A DNA stretch of 64,000 nt from Sitta carolinensis (GCA_032173965.1 CM063283.1:108648108-108712107); one strand, 5' to 3'. Shown: positions 40,119 to 50,251, counted from the first letter of the stretch. Notes: generated by a model from the letters alone, not told the origin. Program-made: numbers and translations.

Positions 40119-43100
40119 CTGGGTTCTTCCTGGCTAAGGGGACCATTGTTCATCTTGCTTGCAGCTGCAAAACTCACTTCTGGGCAGACAGAACCCAAAT
40201 TTCATTTCACCTAACATTGCCAGGCTGAAAGTTGTGTAGCCATTCACTTTTTCTCTGCAGCTACTGGAGAAAAGAAAGCAGCTCTGGAGGGCAAAGGTGG
40301 GATAGGGCAAGCTGTGCTCAGGGAGTGCTGCCTTTCCCCATGGTCTGCCCAGAGGTGCCCCATTTGTAGGTGGTTACAACCCAGTGAGCTGGATACAGCT
40401 GAAATGAGGATTATTTACATGTTAGGAGCCTCACTCTCCTTTGAAAGAGACAGACTTATGATGGATTTAACCCACTAAGTAGAGGCTGGAGCTTTGCAGT
40501 CGGCTGCAGTCTTTCAGCCATGTGGTTTTGATACTCATAACATTCCTCGAATTAAGGTTCAATGAAAACTTCAAAGTCTACTATCACTTGGTGAAATGAA
40601 TACTATTAGTGGCACTAATCTGTGGAATTCAGTTGGATTCTGCACCTGAGAAGAATAAGGAATTAATCTTTTGTAATGATGAGTAGTCACAAATTAAAAT
40701 CCTTAAGAACTGCTGGCAATTTTGTCCATCTTATTCAGAGGGGGAAAAAAAGAGCACAAAACATGGATTACTTTAAATTTTTTCTGTCATTTCAGAAAAT
40801 AAAGGAATAATTACCCTGTCTCTGGGAATTTAAAATACATTATTTTGTCCATTTTTGTTTTATTTTGTTTTGTATTTCTGTTAAAGATGTTAAGATTTTC
40901 TGTTATAGATTTAAAAAAACAGAAGTATGTCTAATCATATCTTACTACATGTGCATCTAAAAGTACAAACACATGGAAAAAGCAAATAATTAAAAGGATG
41001 TTATGATATGAAATTTGATTCTCATTTTAACCTAGGAAATAACAAGCAATAAGTTAAAAAGCAGAAGAACTCCAGAACTATAGTAGTTTAGATTTCAAAA
41101 AGAAAATTAACTTGTAGATATCAGATTTGTCCATTTGGTCTCAATTTGTAACTGAGAGCAGTGCAAAGTACAGAAGTAGTGACAATTCAATTGAACTTCT
41201 AAAGAGCATTTTGCTTGATATTCAAAAAAGTCAAAGCACAGAAATAATGCTCTGTTTACAGCATAAACTTTAGCTTTTGTCCGTTCATGTTATTTCCGCA
41301 TATTTAGATTCTGAATTATATTTACCTTCCCAAAATAGTGGTATAGAAAAAATAAATGGAAAAGAACTAGTGTGCTGAAAAAAAGCAGATTGCCTCTGGA
41401 TGATAAAGGATCTACTTAAATATTGTTACAGTAGACCAACTGATATGTCTAGTAAAAACAGACAAGCTTTGATGCATACAAGCCTGTTTTCAGATCTAAT
41501 AAAAGACATTGGCCCTCTTTACAAGTTCTAGCTTGCTTACTGCCTTATACCATTCTGGCTACAAAGACACAGCTATTGCTCAAACATTATTGCTGCTGTG
41601 AACCTTCCAGCCAAAATAACACAACTGCTGCAAAAGTCCTAGTATGAGTTACCTCACATTTATCTACCATATTTTAATGTAATCTCTCAGAAAGGCTACA
41701 GGGCTACATAAAATACAGCATGGTATGCAGTTAATCTGCATTATGTTCTGAAGTGACCTGCCACAGAGACATAATGGAACAGCAGTAGCAGTTATCAAAA
41801 TTCAGTCTACAAATCATCCATTTAAACTGACATCTGCTAACTGTACCATTTCATCAAAAGAGAAATAATGATTTTTTTGGACAATGAGAATTATTTTTGC
41901 AGGTAACTGGCAATAAAACATAGATAGTTGAGAATAACTTCTGGACAAAGTAAAAAGGAAAGTGTGGAGTGAAAACACATAACTAAAGGTTCCAAAATCC
42001 TACTAGTCTGCATGCTACTCTATGAAAACCCTCTTTAGACTGAAGAAAAAAAATCTTTAGTCACATAAAAGAAAAAAAGCCCTAGCTTTACAAAATTGCA
42101 AACTTCCTTCCTGTAAATATTTTTAGATTTAAGCCTTTCTCTGAAGCTATTTTTATAAAGCTCAGATAAAACCTTTGATACAAATCTGAAATGGATCTGT
42201 GTTTCTGTTCAAATCATGTTAGCATGTCGGTTTCAAAATCTGTGGTTTATTCTAAAATAGTATTTCCCTATTGTTTCTAATCATACCTTTTTTCTTTTTC
42301 CATTCCAAAAGTGTAGTGGCAACCCTTCTCCTCTCAGACTACCTTGTTTCGAAGTTTTGAAACTTCTCATGGTTTCTTAATGACGCTGGTTTCACATGAT
42401 CCTGTTGTCTGGCTCTGCCTCTGCCTGCTGGTTCCCTTGATTCTTTCAGCCAAATTCAGTAAATCCTGAATGAGGAAAAAGGGCTTTCAAGGAGATACTA
42501 ATTCCTACAAAGTTTTAGGAAGACTTCTAGCAGGAGGAGGAAGAAATGCCAAAGAAATGCCCACTGTTGGAAAGGGAAGCACAACTCTGTTATTATTTCT
42601 TCTGCTTGCTATTAGCTAATTAAGCTCCTGACTAGCCCAGAATATCCAACATAAATGGGGCACTCCAGCACGTGGGGGATGTAATTCAGGGTTGGAGGGG
42701 GCTCAGGGCTGGAAGGGTGTAGGATGCTCAGCCCTAGGAAAACAAACTGCACCCATAGCAATGCTCGTGTTTACAAACCCTGCTGAGGAGAAAGTGGCCA
42801 TCGTGTGACGTGTCCTGGATGGGTTTGTGAACAACAGGCTCCCTCAAATCCCTACCAGTGCAATGACAAACACTCTGCGTGCAGAGGCATTCAGAAAAAC
42901 TGAGGAAATTGCAGTAGTTCAAAAATCTACAGAATTTCTTGCTGTTTTTTTGAACAATGTCCTCATCTAGCATATTTAGGAACAACATTGACAAGTTTCA
43001 AGAACAGTTTCCCTTCTTCCCTCACTCTACCCTTAAGGCTGGAAGGAAGTCAAACTTCTTCAAGGTTCATGTGGATGAAGAGGACCATATGGATGTCAAA

Positions 43101-46100
43101 TCAATTTTTTGAACTCTGTCCAAGTCCTACGAGACGGACGCTTTTCACATGGACACCACATGGTTTATCTGAGGACAGTTCAGCTAGGAATGAACTAGAC
43201 AGGAAAAATATTTTGAATTGCTCCCTCTCCAAAAGATAGGCGAGATACTGTTTTAGGCCTATAAACAGACTTTTTGACAAATGGTCTCTGCAACATCTTC
43301 AGAGCATTTGGTAGGCACACTGAGAACTTCTGTTCATGCTGTTCATTTAACCCATACATGCACAACTAAATGGATAACATGAAAATGCCACACCATGTTT
43401 CTCTTATCACAAGAATTGTTCCTAATCAGATAACAGCCTTTCCTTGACATGAGAGACCACAGGTCCTACAAAATATTTTTCTTATAAAATTTCTATGATT
43501 TCTGCCTAAGCAACCATTGTTTTGTACTTGTAAGTATGGAGCACAAAATGGATTTAACTGCTTCTATGAGTCTTTTAAGAGTGACATTATGCCCATTCTA
43601 ACATCACTGCTAATATCCATGACAATCAGAAAACAGAAGTTGAAAGATGGAAAGTTACCACTATGAAGTCTTACACTGATGTGAGGAATGGCAATTAAAG
43701 CAGTCACCTCAGGAGAAACTAAAATGAAATGTCTATACTTGACCTTTATTTGCAACAGAAAAGAGATAGAGCATCACTCTGGGAGAGTTTTTACAACTTT
43801 TTGATACGTCATTATCATGAGATTCTTTTTCCCTTATTTTGAATGTTAATTTATATGTAGAGTAAGTACTGCCACACAGCCTGTTGTTTTCTGAGTGTTG
43901 GTGGACAGTGTGTGATGCAGCATCCAAGGGGCTGAATCAGGAGGAAAAAAAAGATTTTTTGTGGTCTGTGGAAAAATTCTGCTTTCTCCCATCTGTTATT
44001 CCTCCTTTTGCTACCCCACTGCGAAACTCCACAGCTTTACTCTGCATCAGCAGTGATGTTTCATTTTTGTCTACTCATGGAGCAGGGCAGCGTCAACCAC
44101 AGTTTAAGAACTGGGGATAAATGCACCCATTAACATTAACATTCTAAATTCTGAGTAATTCCCTCACCAGAATGTTTTGTTTTTCATTTTCAGCTAGTTC
44201 ACAACTGGTTTCACTTTTTGTTTGATGGGCTAGCTGCTGTGCTGGAGCAGGGAGACCTTCAGGGAAATGCTTGCCTTCCCCACATTCTCACACTGAATTA
44301 AAGATGTCAGAAAAGCATTTCTAATCATACCAAAAATTTCTAATCACACTAACACTTGTTTACAGCAGGGAATTAACCAGAATTCTGTCACAGTTCTCTG
44401 TGTAGACGCTTACTTTGGAGAACTTAGTTAGATCTGTGAATGCCTACTGACTTCTGTCTTCACCTCATGGGTATTCTTTAATTATCAATTTATCTCGCTC
44501 CTATACTTTTGTTTCCACAGCTACTGCAGAAAGACAAACTGGTAATATTTATTTGCAGTGTCGGGGTGTGTGAACCTTTTCAGGCAGAAGAGTGTAGCAT
44601 TAGGTGAGCCACACCAATGCCCTCAGAAGCCTGAGCTAAGAGGGGCAGGCATAAACTCTTGTTTGGGGGAACAGGAAGAACTCCCCACCAGAAGTCCGTG
44701 TGCAGTTTGCTGGTTCAGGAACCACACAGGGTCACTGCAGACCCAGTACCCTTTTCTATTTGGTGCCATAAATAGCTGTGTGCTTCAGCCTATTGTGACC
44801 CTTGATCAGCATGGCTCCAAGCAATTGCTGGTCTGTCAAGGCTCTCCAGAATACACCTTTAAACCAGGCAGGAGGTCAGATATAAATAACAATACTTTTT
44901 GGTATTTTCCCCATGCAAGTGCAAAATTCCTCTGGTATTGCTGTGCTTCTGTGAACTGTACATAAAGTAGAATCTAAACCCTGAAAAGTATCACCAAAGG
45001 TCCCCAGGGAGTTGGACAGGAATTGGTTCTTCATCTGTTCCAAGCCTACGGTTTCAATTAAAATAATCAAAGCTTCCACTCTTTTTCTTGGCTCAAGGAA
45101 TGCTTCTTCACAAGAGGGAATATTTGCCACAAGTTGCACCACCATTGTTTCCAGAACTACTGTTCATATAATTTTTTTTTGATGTTGTTGTTGTCGACTT
45201 TTATGTGAACTGACAGTCAATTTCTTAGTAGACAATTGCCAACATTATAAAAATCCACTGATGTGTCACTCTTTGGCTCTGCCAAAAAAAAGCCATGGTA
45301 GTCAGAAGGAATACAGTATTTGGCCTGTCATTAAAACAAGGGACGACATAACAATAAAAAGAAATGACCATCAACAAACACAGGAGTTTATTTTTAAAGA
45401 TAAATATAGGCAACTACAATTCTTTGAGGTCCTGCCATGCCTCTGTAAGTTATCATAGGCAGTGAAGGGCTTGAGGGATAATATCGTGGTGGCTAGGAGA
45501 GGTACAAGCATATTAAATGCTTTCCCTGGAAAATAAAGTGGATAAGTGAGAAATAGGAAGAAAAGCTGAAAGCACTTAATAAGGGACAAAAAAGGAGGCC
45601 ACAGTAAGATGGCCAGAAGCATGAAAATCAAACAGATAAGAGGATTGTTTTGATGTGATTACATGTATTTCTAACCCAAACACGAAAGACTTGCACTTGC
45701 AGACTTTTATTTGTTGAAGAAAATGCACATAAAGGTATTCCTTCAGGAAACAAACTGTTGCATTTGTACAGTGATGAAGCAGCTGCACTCCTTGTTTTGT
45801 TTACTGAGTGGCTAACACAGCAACATACTTCAGATTTCCATCCCAAATAATACCATCTAATGATCAGCAAAGACACTAGTAACTCCTCCAAATTAGGAAA
45901 TACCAGAACTTATCACCACTTGGTTTTGAGCTCAAATTTTTACTGAAAAGCACCCACCCAACGTTGTTCCAATTCCTGCAATAAGCAATTGTTTTTTCAG
46001 TCTTTTGTCACTGTATGGCCCAAGAGAAAACATTTTCCACGAGAGTTAAGGCTGTTGGCCTGAGCCTCTCGAGCAAATTCCAACCTGGGGAGCCTAAAAT

Positions 46101-46378
46101 TCTCCTGTGTTTTCAGCTCAATACCGTATCTTTCACTTCCTGCTCTGAAATTCTTGCATGATGTCTTTGAGACTTGGAATACAGACTAACGAAACTTTAA
46201 ACACCACTTCAGGCACTCCTGAAGCCCGAGTCACCGGATCTGCCACAAGGCATCCTTTCCCGTTCTTGCAGGTTTTAAATCCAGCCTTGAAGTCCTCCCG
46301 GTCGCTATACAAAGCACGAACGTAGACGCGGGTTCTACCGATCTCATACTGTGGCCATGTAAATAGGAAAAAGAACCA
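40119..46378. other. A-rich non-coding DNA left of the CpG island
   Basis: No gene or RNA could be supported. In places I counted by hand (41,041-41,100; 41,581-41,640; 42,001-42,060) the plus strand has more A than T, and more C than G in the last two, which would fit transcription leftward from the CpG island. An 89-codon minus-strand frame at 44,876-45,145 and a broken plus-strand frame at 42,981-43,170 are discussed as low-grade observations. Neither shows a recognisable family. Confidence 0.5.
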
Positions 46379-46505
46379 GAGAATCGCAGGCTATTCAGAG
46401 CTGGAAGGGACCCGCGGAGCTCCTGGCCCTGCACAGGGCTCCCCAAGTCACACCATGCGCCCCGAGCTCGGCCAGGCTCGGGGCTGCCACCGCTGCCCGG
46501 GGAGC
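46379..46505 (-). repeat. CR1-related fragment at the CpG island edge
   Basis: The plus strand reads AGAATCGCAGGCTATTCAGA, GCTGGAAGGGACC, then CCTGCACAGGGCTCCCCAAG and CACACCATGCGCC. This follows the reverse complement of the CR1 3' region (AGAATCACAGAAT..., TTGGAAGGGACC..., CCTGCACAGG...). The copy is richer in G+C than its relatives and forms the left shoulder of the CpG island. Its position some 200 bases upstream of the paired CREs means it lies within the likely promoter. Confidence 0.65.
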
Positions 46506-46603
46506 CTTGCAAGAGGAACCGAAGCTCCGTTTAGCACTTAAGAGGTGCCGGTGCCAGTCCTGCGGGCGGTGAGGGTTGCAGCCGCCGCCGCACGCTCCTG
46601 CTC

Positions 46604-46661
46604 CCGTTCCCATCCCGGTCCCATTCCCATCCCGCTCCCATTCCCATCCCGCTCCCGTCCC
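46604..46661. repeat. 17-bp C-rich minisatellite, G4-prone on minus strand
   Basis: Three full units of the pattern CCATTCCCATCCCGCTC (first copy CCGTTCCCATCCCGGTC) at 46,604-46,620, 46,621-46,637 and 46,638-46,654, with a partial fourth. On the minus strand this gives closely spaced GGG runs separated by two or three bases, a good predictor of G-quadruplex folding. It lies 25-80 bases upstream of the first CRE. Confidence 0.9.
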
Positions 46662-46685
46662 CAGCGCGGCGGGAGGCGGCCGCGC

Positions 46686-46693
46686 TGACGTCA
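46686..46693. promoter_or_regulatory. cAMP response element 1 (TGACGTCA)
   Basis: Perfect palindromic CRE, the binding site of CREB/ATF1/CREM-type bZIP dimers. It sits in the CpG island about 300 bases upstream of the YY1 element. Confidence 0.8.
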
Positions 46694-46708
46694 CCATCGT
46701 CACCGCCC

Positions 46709-46716
46709 TGACGTCA
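46709..46716. promoter_or_regulatory. cAMP response element 2 (TGACGTCA)
   Basis: Second perfect CRE, 23 bases from the first start to start. The two are separated by CCATCGTCACCGCCC, which contains a further CGTCA half-site overlapping GTCACC. Two identical full sites this close in a CpG island are unlikely by chance, and they point to a CREB/ATF-responsive promoter. Confidence 0.8.
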
Positions 46717-46811
46717 TCATCCGGGCCCCGGCGCGCGCCCGGCGGCGCGGGCCACAATGGAGAGCGCGCGCGCGCCCAGCCGACGCGGAGCAGGCCCCGC
46801 GCGCGCCCGCG

Positions 46812-46831
46812 CGTGTGTCTGTGTGTGTGTG
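46812..46831. repeat. GT-rich tract
   Basis: Short (GT)n run with one CT interruption inside the CpG island. Confidence 0.85.
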
Positions 46832-46989
46832 CCCCACACTGCCCGTCCTTCCCCTCACCGCCGCCCCGCACACGGACACGCCGCCGGGCCGGCTGTGAGC
46901 CGCGGCCCCGGGCGGGCACACGCGTCAGCGCCGCGCTCGGGTAGCCGAACCGCCGCCGCGCTGGGCCGGGTGCGGAAGGCGCTGCCGGC

Positions 46990-47001
46990 GCCGCCATCTT
47001 G
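46990..47001 (-). promoter_or_regulatory. YY1 element (AAGATGGCGGC on the minus strand)
   Basis: The plus-strand GCCGCCATCTTG is a full YY1 site. YY1 sites of this form typically sit within a few tens of bases downstream of transcription start in CpG island promoters. Its orientation places the core AAGATGGCGGC on the minus strand, so it is compatible with a start site on either strand. The same bases form an ATG in strong Kozak context on the minus strand. Confidence 0.7.
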
Positions 47002-47195
47002 CCCACGGGGCCCCGCCAGACGCGGCTGCGCCGCCGCCGCCGCCGGGAGCGCGAGGAGCCGCCGCCGCCTCCCCCGCACCGCCGAGCCCTGAGCGCGCAG
47101 CTCCCGCCGCCCGGCCCGGCCCCGCCACCTCCGCCCGGCCGAGCCCCGGGCGCGCGTCCGCCCGCCCCCCCCCCGCGTGCGCCCGGTGCCCGGAC

Positions 47196-47202
47196 GGGGC
47201 GG
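47196..47202 (+). promoter_or_regulatory. GC box (GGGGCGG)
   Basis: Sp1/KLF-type GC box within the candidate first exon. Such boxes are common in CpG islands, so by itself this is weak evidence of function. Confidence 0.4.
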
Positions 47203-47437
47203 AGCGGAGCGCGCAGGCCCCGGCCCAGCCCCAGCCCGAGCCCAGGCAGGGCCGCCGCCGCCGCCGCCGGGCAGCAGCTGGTGACGCAGGAAAAACGCCC
47301 CAGAGAGAGAGAAGCGCTCAGGGCCGGCACCCGGAGCGCGGGCAGCAGCGCAGGATTTGCCCTCCCGCTTCCCGCCGCAGCGCAACCGAGTGGGAACCGG
47401 GGGAAGCGGAGCCGCCCCCTCAGAGCCGCGGCCTGGC

Positions 47438-47470
47438 ATGAGACCGTGCCCCGCCGGCCGCCGGGCATGA
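47438..47470 (+). CDS. Possible upstream ORF of 10 codons
   Basis: ATG at 47,438 opens a frame MRPCPAGRRA that ends at a TGA overlapping the next ATG (ATGA at 47,467-47,470). If the first exon is transcribed as proposed, ribosomes could translate this frame and then reinitiate at the overlapping ATG. The start context is moderate. Evidence is positional only; no conservation can be judged here. Confidence 0.2.
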   Translation: MRPCPAGRRA

Positions 47471-47537
47471 GGCAGCGCCCAGGAGGGCTCCGGGCCGCCG
47501 CAGCAGCCGCCGCGGGACGAGGGGAAGCGGTGCGGGG
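47467..47537 (+). CDS. ATG frame open to the splice donor (possible N-terminus)
   Basis: ATG at 47,467, with G at position -3, opens a frame beginning MRQRPGGLR, followed by a run of seven alanines and GRGEAVR. It remains open for 23 codons and two further bases to the donor at 47,537. It could be the N-terminal coding part of the unidentified gene, or an upstream frame in an untranslated leader. The polyalanine run is of the kind created by GCC/GCG repeats and gives no functional clue. Without the next exon this cannot be decided. Confidence 0.2.
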
Positions 47538-47733
47538 GTGAGTGCGGAGCGGTGCCCGGGCGGGGCCGGGCAGCTGTTTGTGCTCCCCGGGGATGGGGCT
47601 CCGCGGGCCGGGGCGCGGCTGGGGGCGAGGACGGAGCTCCCCACGACCCGCGGGGCGTGAGGCGGCGGCAGCGCCTCCCTCGGAGTCCCGGCGTGTCGGC
47701 CCCGCACCGCCGTGTTTTGGAGGGCGAGGGAAA

Positions 47734-47837
47734 ATGGCTGACGGCTCCTCATCCCCGGCTGCCGGCGGGGGGGAGCGCCCGGCGCCCTCGGGGGGCTCTG
47801 ACCGCCCCGCCGGGGCCCTTCTGGCCGGGCCCTCCCG
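47734..47837 (+). CDS. Candidate alternative first coding exon (MADGSSS...)
   Basis: AAAATGG at 47,732-47,738 gives a start codon in near-ideal Kozak context (A at -3, G at +4). The frame begins MADGSSSPAAGGG, continues Pro/Gly/Ser/Ala-rich, and reaches a possible donor CCCG/GTGAGG (GT at 47,838-47,839) after 34 codons and two bases. Without splicing, a TGA follows at 47,839-47,841 after 35 codons. It lies 200 bases downstream of the first donor, so it would belong either to a transcript starting further downstream in the island or to an intron-retained form. Acidic MAD-type N-termini are common among vertebrate nuclear and cytosolic proteins, but I do not recognise this one. Base composition alone can produce such frames in CpG islands. 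Confidence 0.25.
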
Positions 47838-50251
47838 GTGAGGAGGGCCCGGTGCGTCCCTGCAGCGCTGAACCGGCATCGTCTCCCCTGGTTCTCGCTT
47901 CCCTTCGCCCCGAACGCCATTACTGAGGTGGAGTGATTGGGGCCGCGTAGGCCCGGGCGACGCCTGGAAATCAGGCCCTGCCGAGGCGCTTTCCCGACGG
48001 TCTCAATGAAATCCACCAGCACCAGCTCGTTCACGCCCGCTGTAAACACTGTTAACACATAGGCCACTCCTCTGGCCTCGGCTTCCAGCGCCGCGGCTTC
48101 CATGCACGAAAAACGTTCGTGGCTTTTTCGTCTAATTCCTGCACTTCACCGCGCCTCTTCTCCTTGGAGTTGTGTCTTAGGGCTCGTCTGTAGCGATTTA
48201 TTTTAGGCAGGACAGCCCTCTCCCTTTGCCCGACGTGTGCGGCAGGGGTAGTTGCGTGTAGTTTGGCCGCAGATACTCTGTTATTGTCCTCGAGAAAACG
48301 GGATCTCACCGCTTGGATGGGTTGTTGGAGTTTTTGTGTGTTAGTTACCACTGTGTTAACGTGCGCCGTCCCACTTTGTGCAGCCTTGTTTGTATACAGT
48401 GGGAATAGCTTTTGAAAATTACTTATTTTGTTCTTGAGTGATTTTTTTCTTGTAGAGGCATACAGAAATGTTGAGGTAGTTTTTAAGATGCCATATTTAA
48501 TTTTCAGCTTGCTTCTTCAGAAGTCCAGTTAGGTATTTTGAAAATCTGTAGTAGCTCGCAACTGTACAGGAAAAAAAGAACCTTTCACAAAAGAATTGTT
48601 ATAATTAAATGTTCAAAGGACTCCCAGGCTCGCTGCAGACATATTGTGTCTGTCTCAGCTGTTTTCATGTTATCTGTACAACTCGGTTTATATTTGCAGT
48701 TCTGCAGCTGTGTTCATATCTCTGGACGTTTGTATCAGCCCAAAGACCCTCTGAAGTCGGAGGCTCAAAGCCAGCACAAGGCCTGCTTTTGTTGACCTAC
48801 TTGCAGAACTGGGGCCTGTATTTTTATAGAAAGTTGTTGAATAGAGATACTATTATCCGTTTTTCAGTGTGCTTGTGGAAACACTGTGACAGACCACGTA
48901 ACCTGTATTTTTCAGCGGCTTTTCAGATGCCTGACAAACGGCAGGTAAAATTGTTACGTTTAGGAAGGGGTTATTGATGGGTGTTTAGGGGATTGACCTT
49001 TATTGATTATGGAATAGAAACAGTCTTCCCAGTAAGGAAGACTTAAGGGTGACTGAAAGCTGTAGGCAGCTAACTTTATTATTCATATTGTACTTGGGGA
49101 ATTGTTGTGTTTTTTTCATATTTTAGTTGAGAAGTTATCAGGCCTCCCCACAAAAACTGTTGCTGATCAAGTTGCATATTTGTTTCAGCAAAACCCAAGT
49201 CATACATTAGGGAGTTGGTTGGTTTGTTTGTTGGCTTAGGCTTTTTTGTTTTGTTTTGTTTTCTAAAATAATGCTTTTGATTCTTGAAGTAATGTTTATT
49301 CTTTGAACAACGAACTACAGTAGCTGATACCAAGAATTTCAGGGACACATATAGAATACATGTATTGATTATTCTGTTGCAGTACCCCAGACAACAGTGA
49401 TGCTTAATGATGCTGTGTACAAAACCCCAAAACATAATCATAGAGCTGCAGTGGAAGAAACTCAAATTATGAGCATGTTTATGGGAGGGAATTAACCAGA
49501 AATAAATGTAAGATTGTATGATAGTAACTTTTCCCTCTCCAGTGAGTCTTGCACTTTTCTTCTGTGTGGTTTCAGGGTGTTTCTTTTGGGAAGCTTCTGT
49601 CTTAATCTTGCCTGGCTGCTGCTTCTTTCTTGCAGAATTTGCCTCTGTGGCAATTTCTCTGCCCATGGAATTGACAGGAAGACTACATCTGGAGGTGGTA
49701 ATCAATAAAGATAGTGGTAGCAAAACTGTGGTCTCCGTGGAACACTGTCACCCTTACATAAACATTTTATTCCCCACATTGTTGTGCCTTTGTACTCAGA
49801 AACAGACTAGTGCAACTACTCTGTGTTCCAAAGGCACTCTTTTAGGTCTATGAATTTTGTTAATATGCTGAAATTCATAGATGAGAGACTCAGAATAAAT
49901 GAAAATAGTGATTAGTGTCTATTTTGCAAAGTTAAGTAGACTTCTGAGAAAATAAAGGTACTGTAATATCTTTGTTCCAAGACATCTTATATTTGAAATT
50001 ACAATTAGTTTAGGACCTTCCAGTATGAATACAGCCTTGGGTAAGAATGGATAGGAATTCATTTATTTATTAGTGAACAGTTTATTTTTAAGTGGCTTTG
50101 AAGTTCTGTTTCTGTCAGGTGTGTATTGAAAATATATTAAATTCCATGGAAAGTATTTCTGCCCTTCCTGCTCTGGTTTAGACAAGTTCAGAACTTATTT
50201 CAGATATTTAAGTGGAAACTGCTTTTTTGTTAGGCAGTACTCTGAGTGTAG

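Larger units (their letters stand above)
46985..47537 (+). other. Candidate first exon of an unidentified + strand gene
   Basis: The proposed exon runs from about the YY1 element to a strong splice donor, where GCGGGG is followed by GTGAGTGC (GT at 47,538-47,539). The 5' limit is a guess; no start site can be read directly. The exon is extremely GC-rich with CCG repeats and is probably mainly 5' untranslated. It contains a 10-codon upstream frame at 47,438-47,470 and an ATG at 47,467 that stays open to the donor. No downstream exon could be confidently placed in the remaining 16 kb, which implies a long first intron. T and G excess on the plus strand across 52-58 kb supports plus-strand transcription. 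The gene itself was not recognised. Confidence 0.5.
46400..48060. promoter_or_regulatory. CpG island promoter
   Basis: About 1.6 kb of very GC-rich DNA with dense CG dinucleotides, abrupt against A+T-rich DNA on both sides. It contains two full CREs, a YY1 element, at least one GC box (GGGGCGG at 47,196-47,202) and a strong splice donor. No TATA box was noticed. CpG islands of this type drive broadly expressed vertebrate genes, often in both directions. Long open frames on both strands across the island (up to 494 codons, minus strand 46,395-47,879) are rich in Arg, Pro, Gly and Ala and are composition artefacts. Confidence 0.9.

Noticed and set aside
44876..45145. 89-codon minus-strand frame (MVVQLVANIPSCEEAFLEPR...)
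   Set aside because: Amino-acid composition is plausible, but there is no pyrimidine tract or acceptor upstream, no recognised homologue, and the frame length is within the chance range for the window.
46999..47541. 180-codon plus-strand frame in the candidate first exon
   Set aside because: It is proline- and arginine-rich from base composition, begins at a weak ATG and matches nothing I recognise. The region is better explained as GC-rich leader.
46395..47879. 494-codon minus-strand open frame across the CpG island
   Set aside because: It consists of Arg/Pro/Gly/Ala/Ser runs produced by CCG and GC-rich sequence, overlaps long frames on the other strand, and runs through a minisatellite and a CR1 fragment. 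Only the small sub-frame starting at the YY1 ATG is kept as a possibility.
47420..48103. Minus-strand frame beginning MEAAALEAEARGVAYVLTVF
   Set aside because: The first 40 residues look protein-like, but the frame then becomes composition-driven within the island, no splice sites support it, and no family is recognised.
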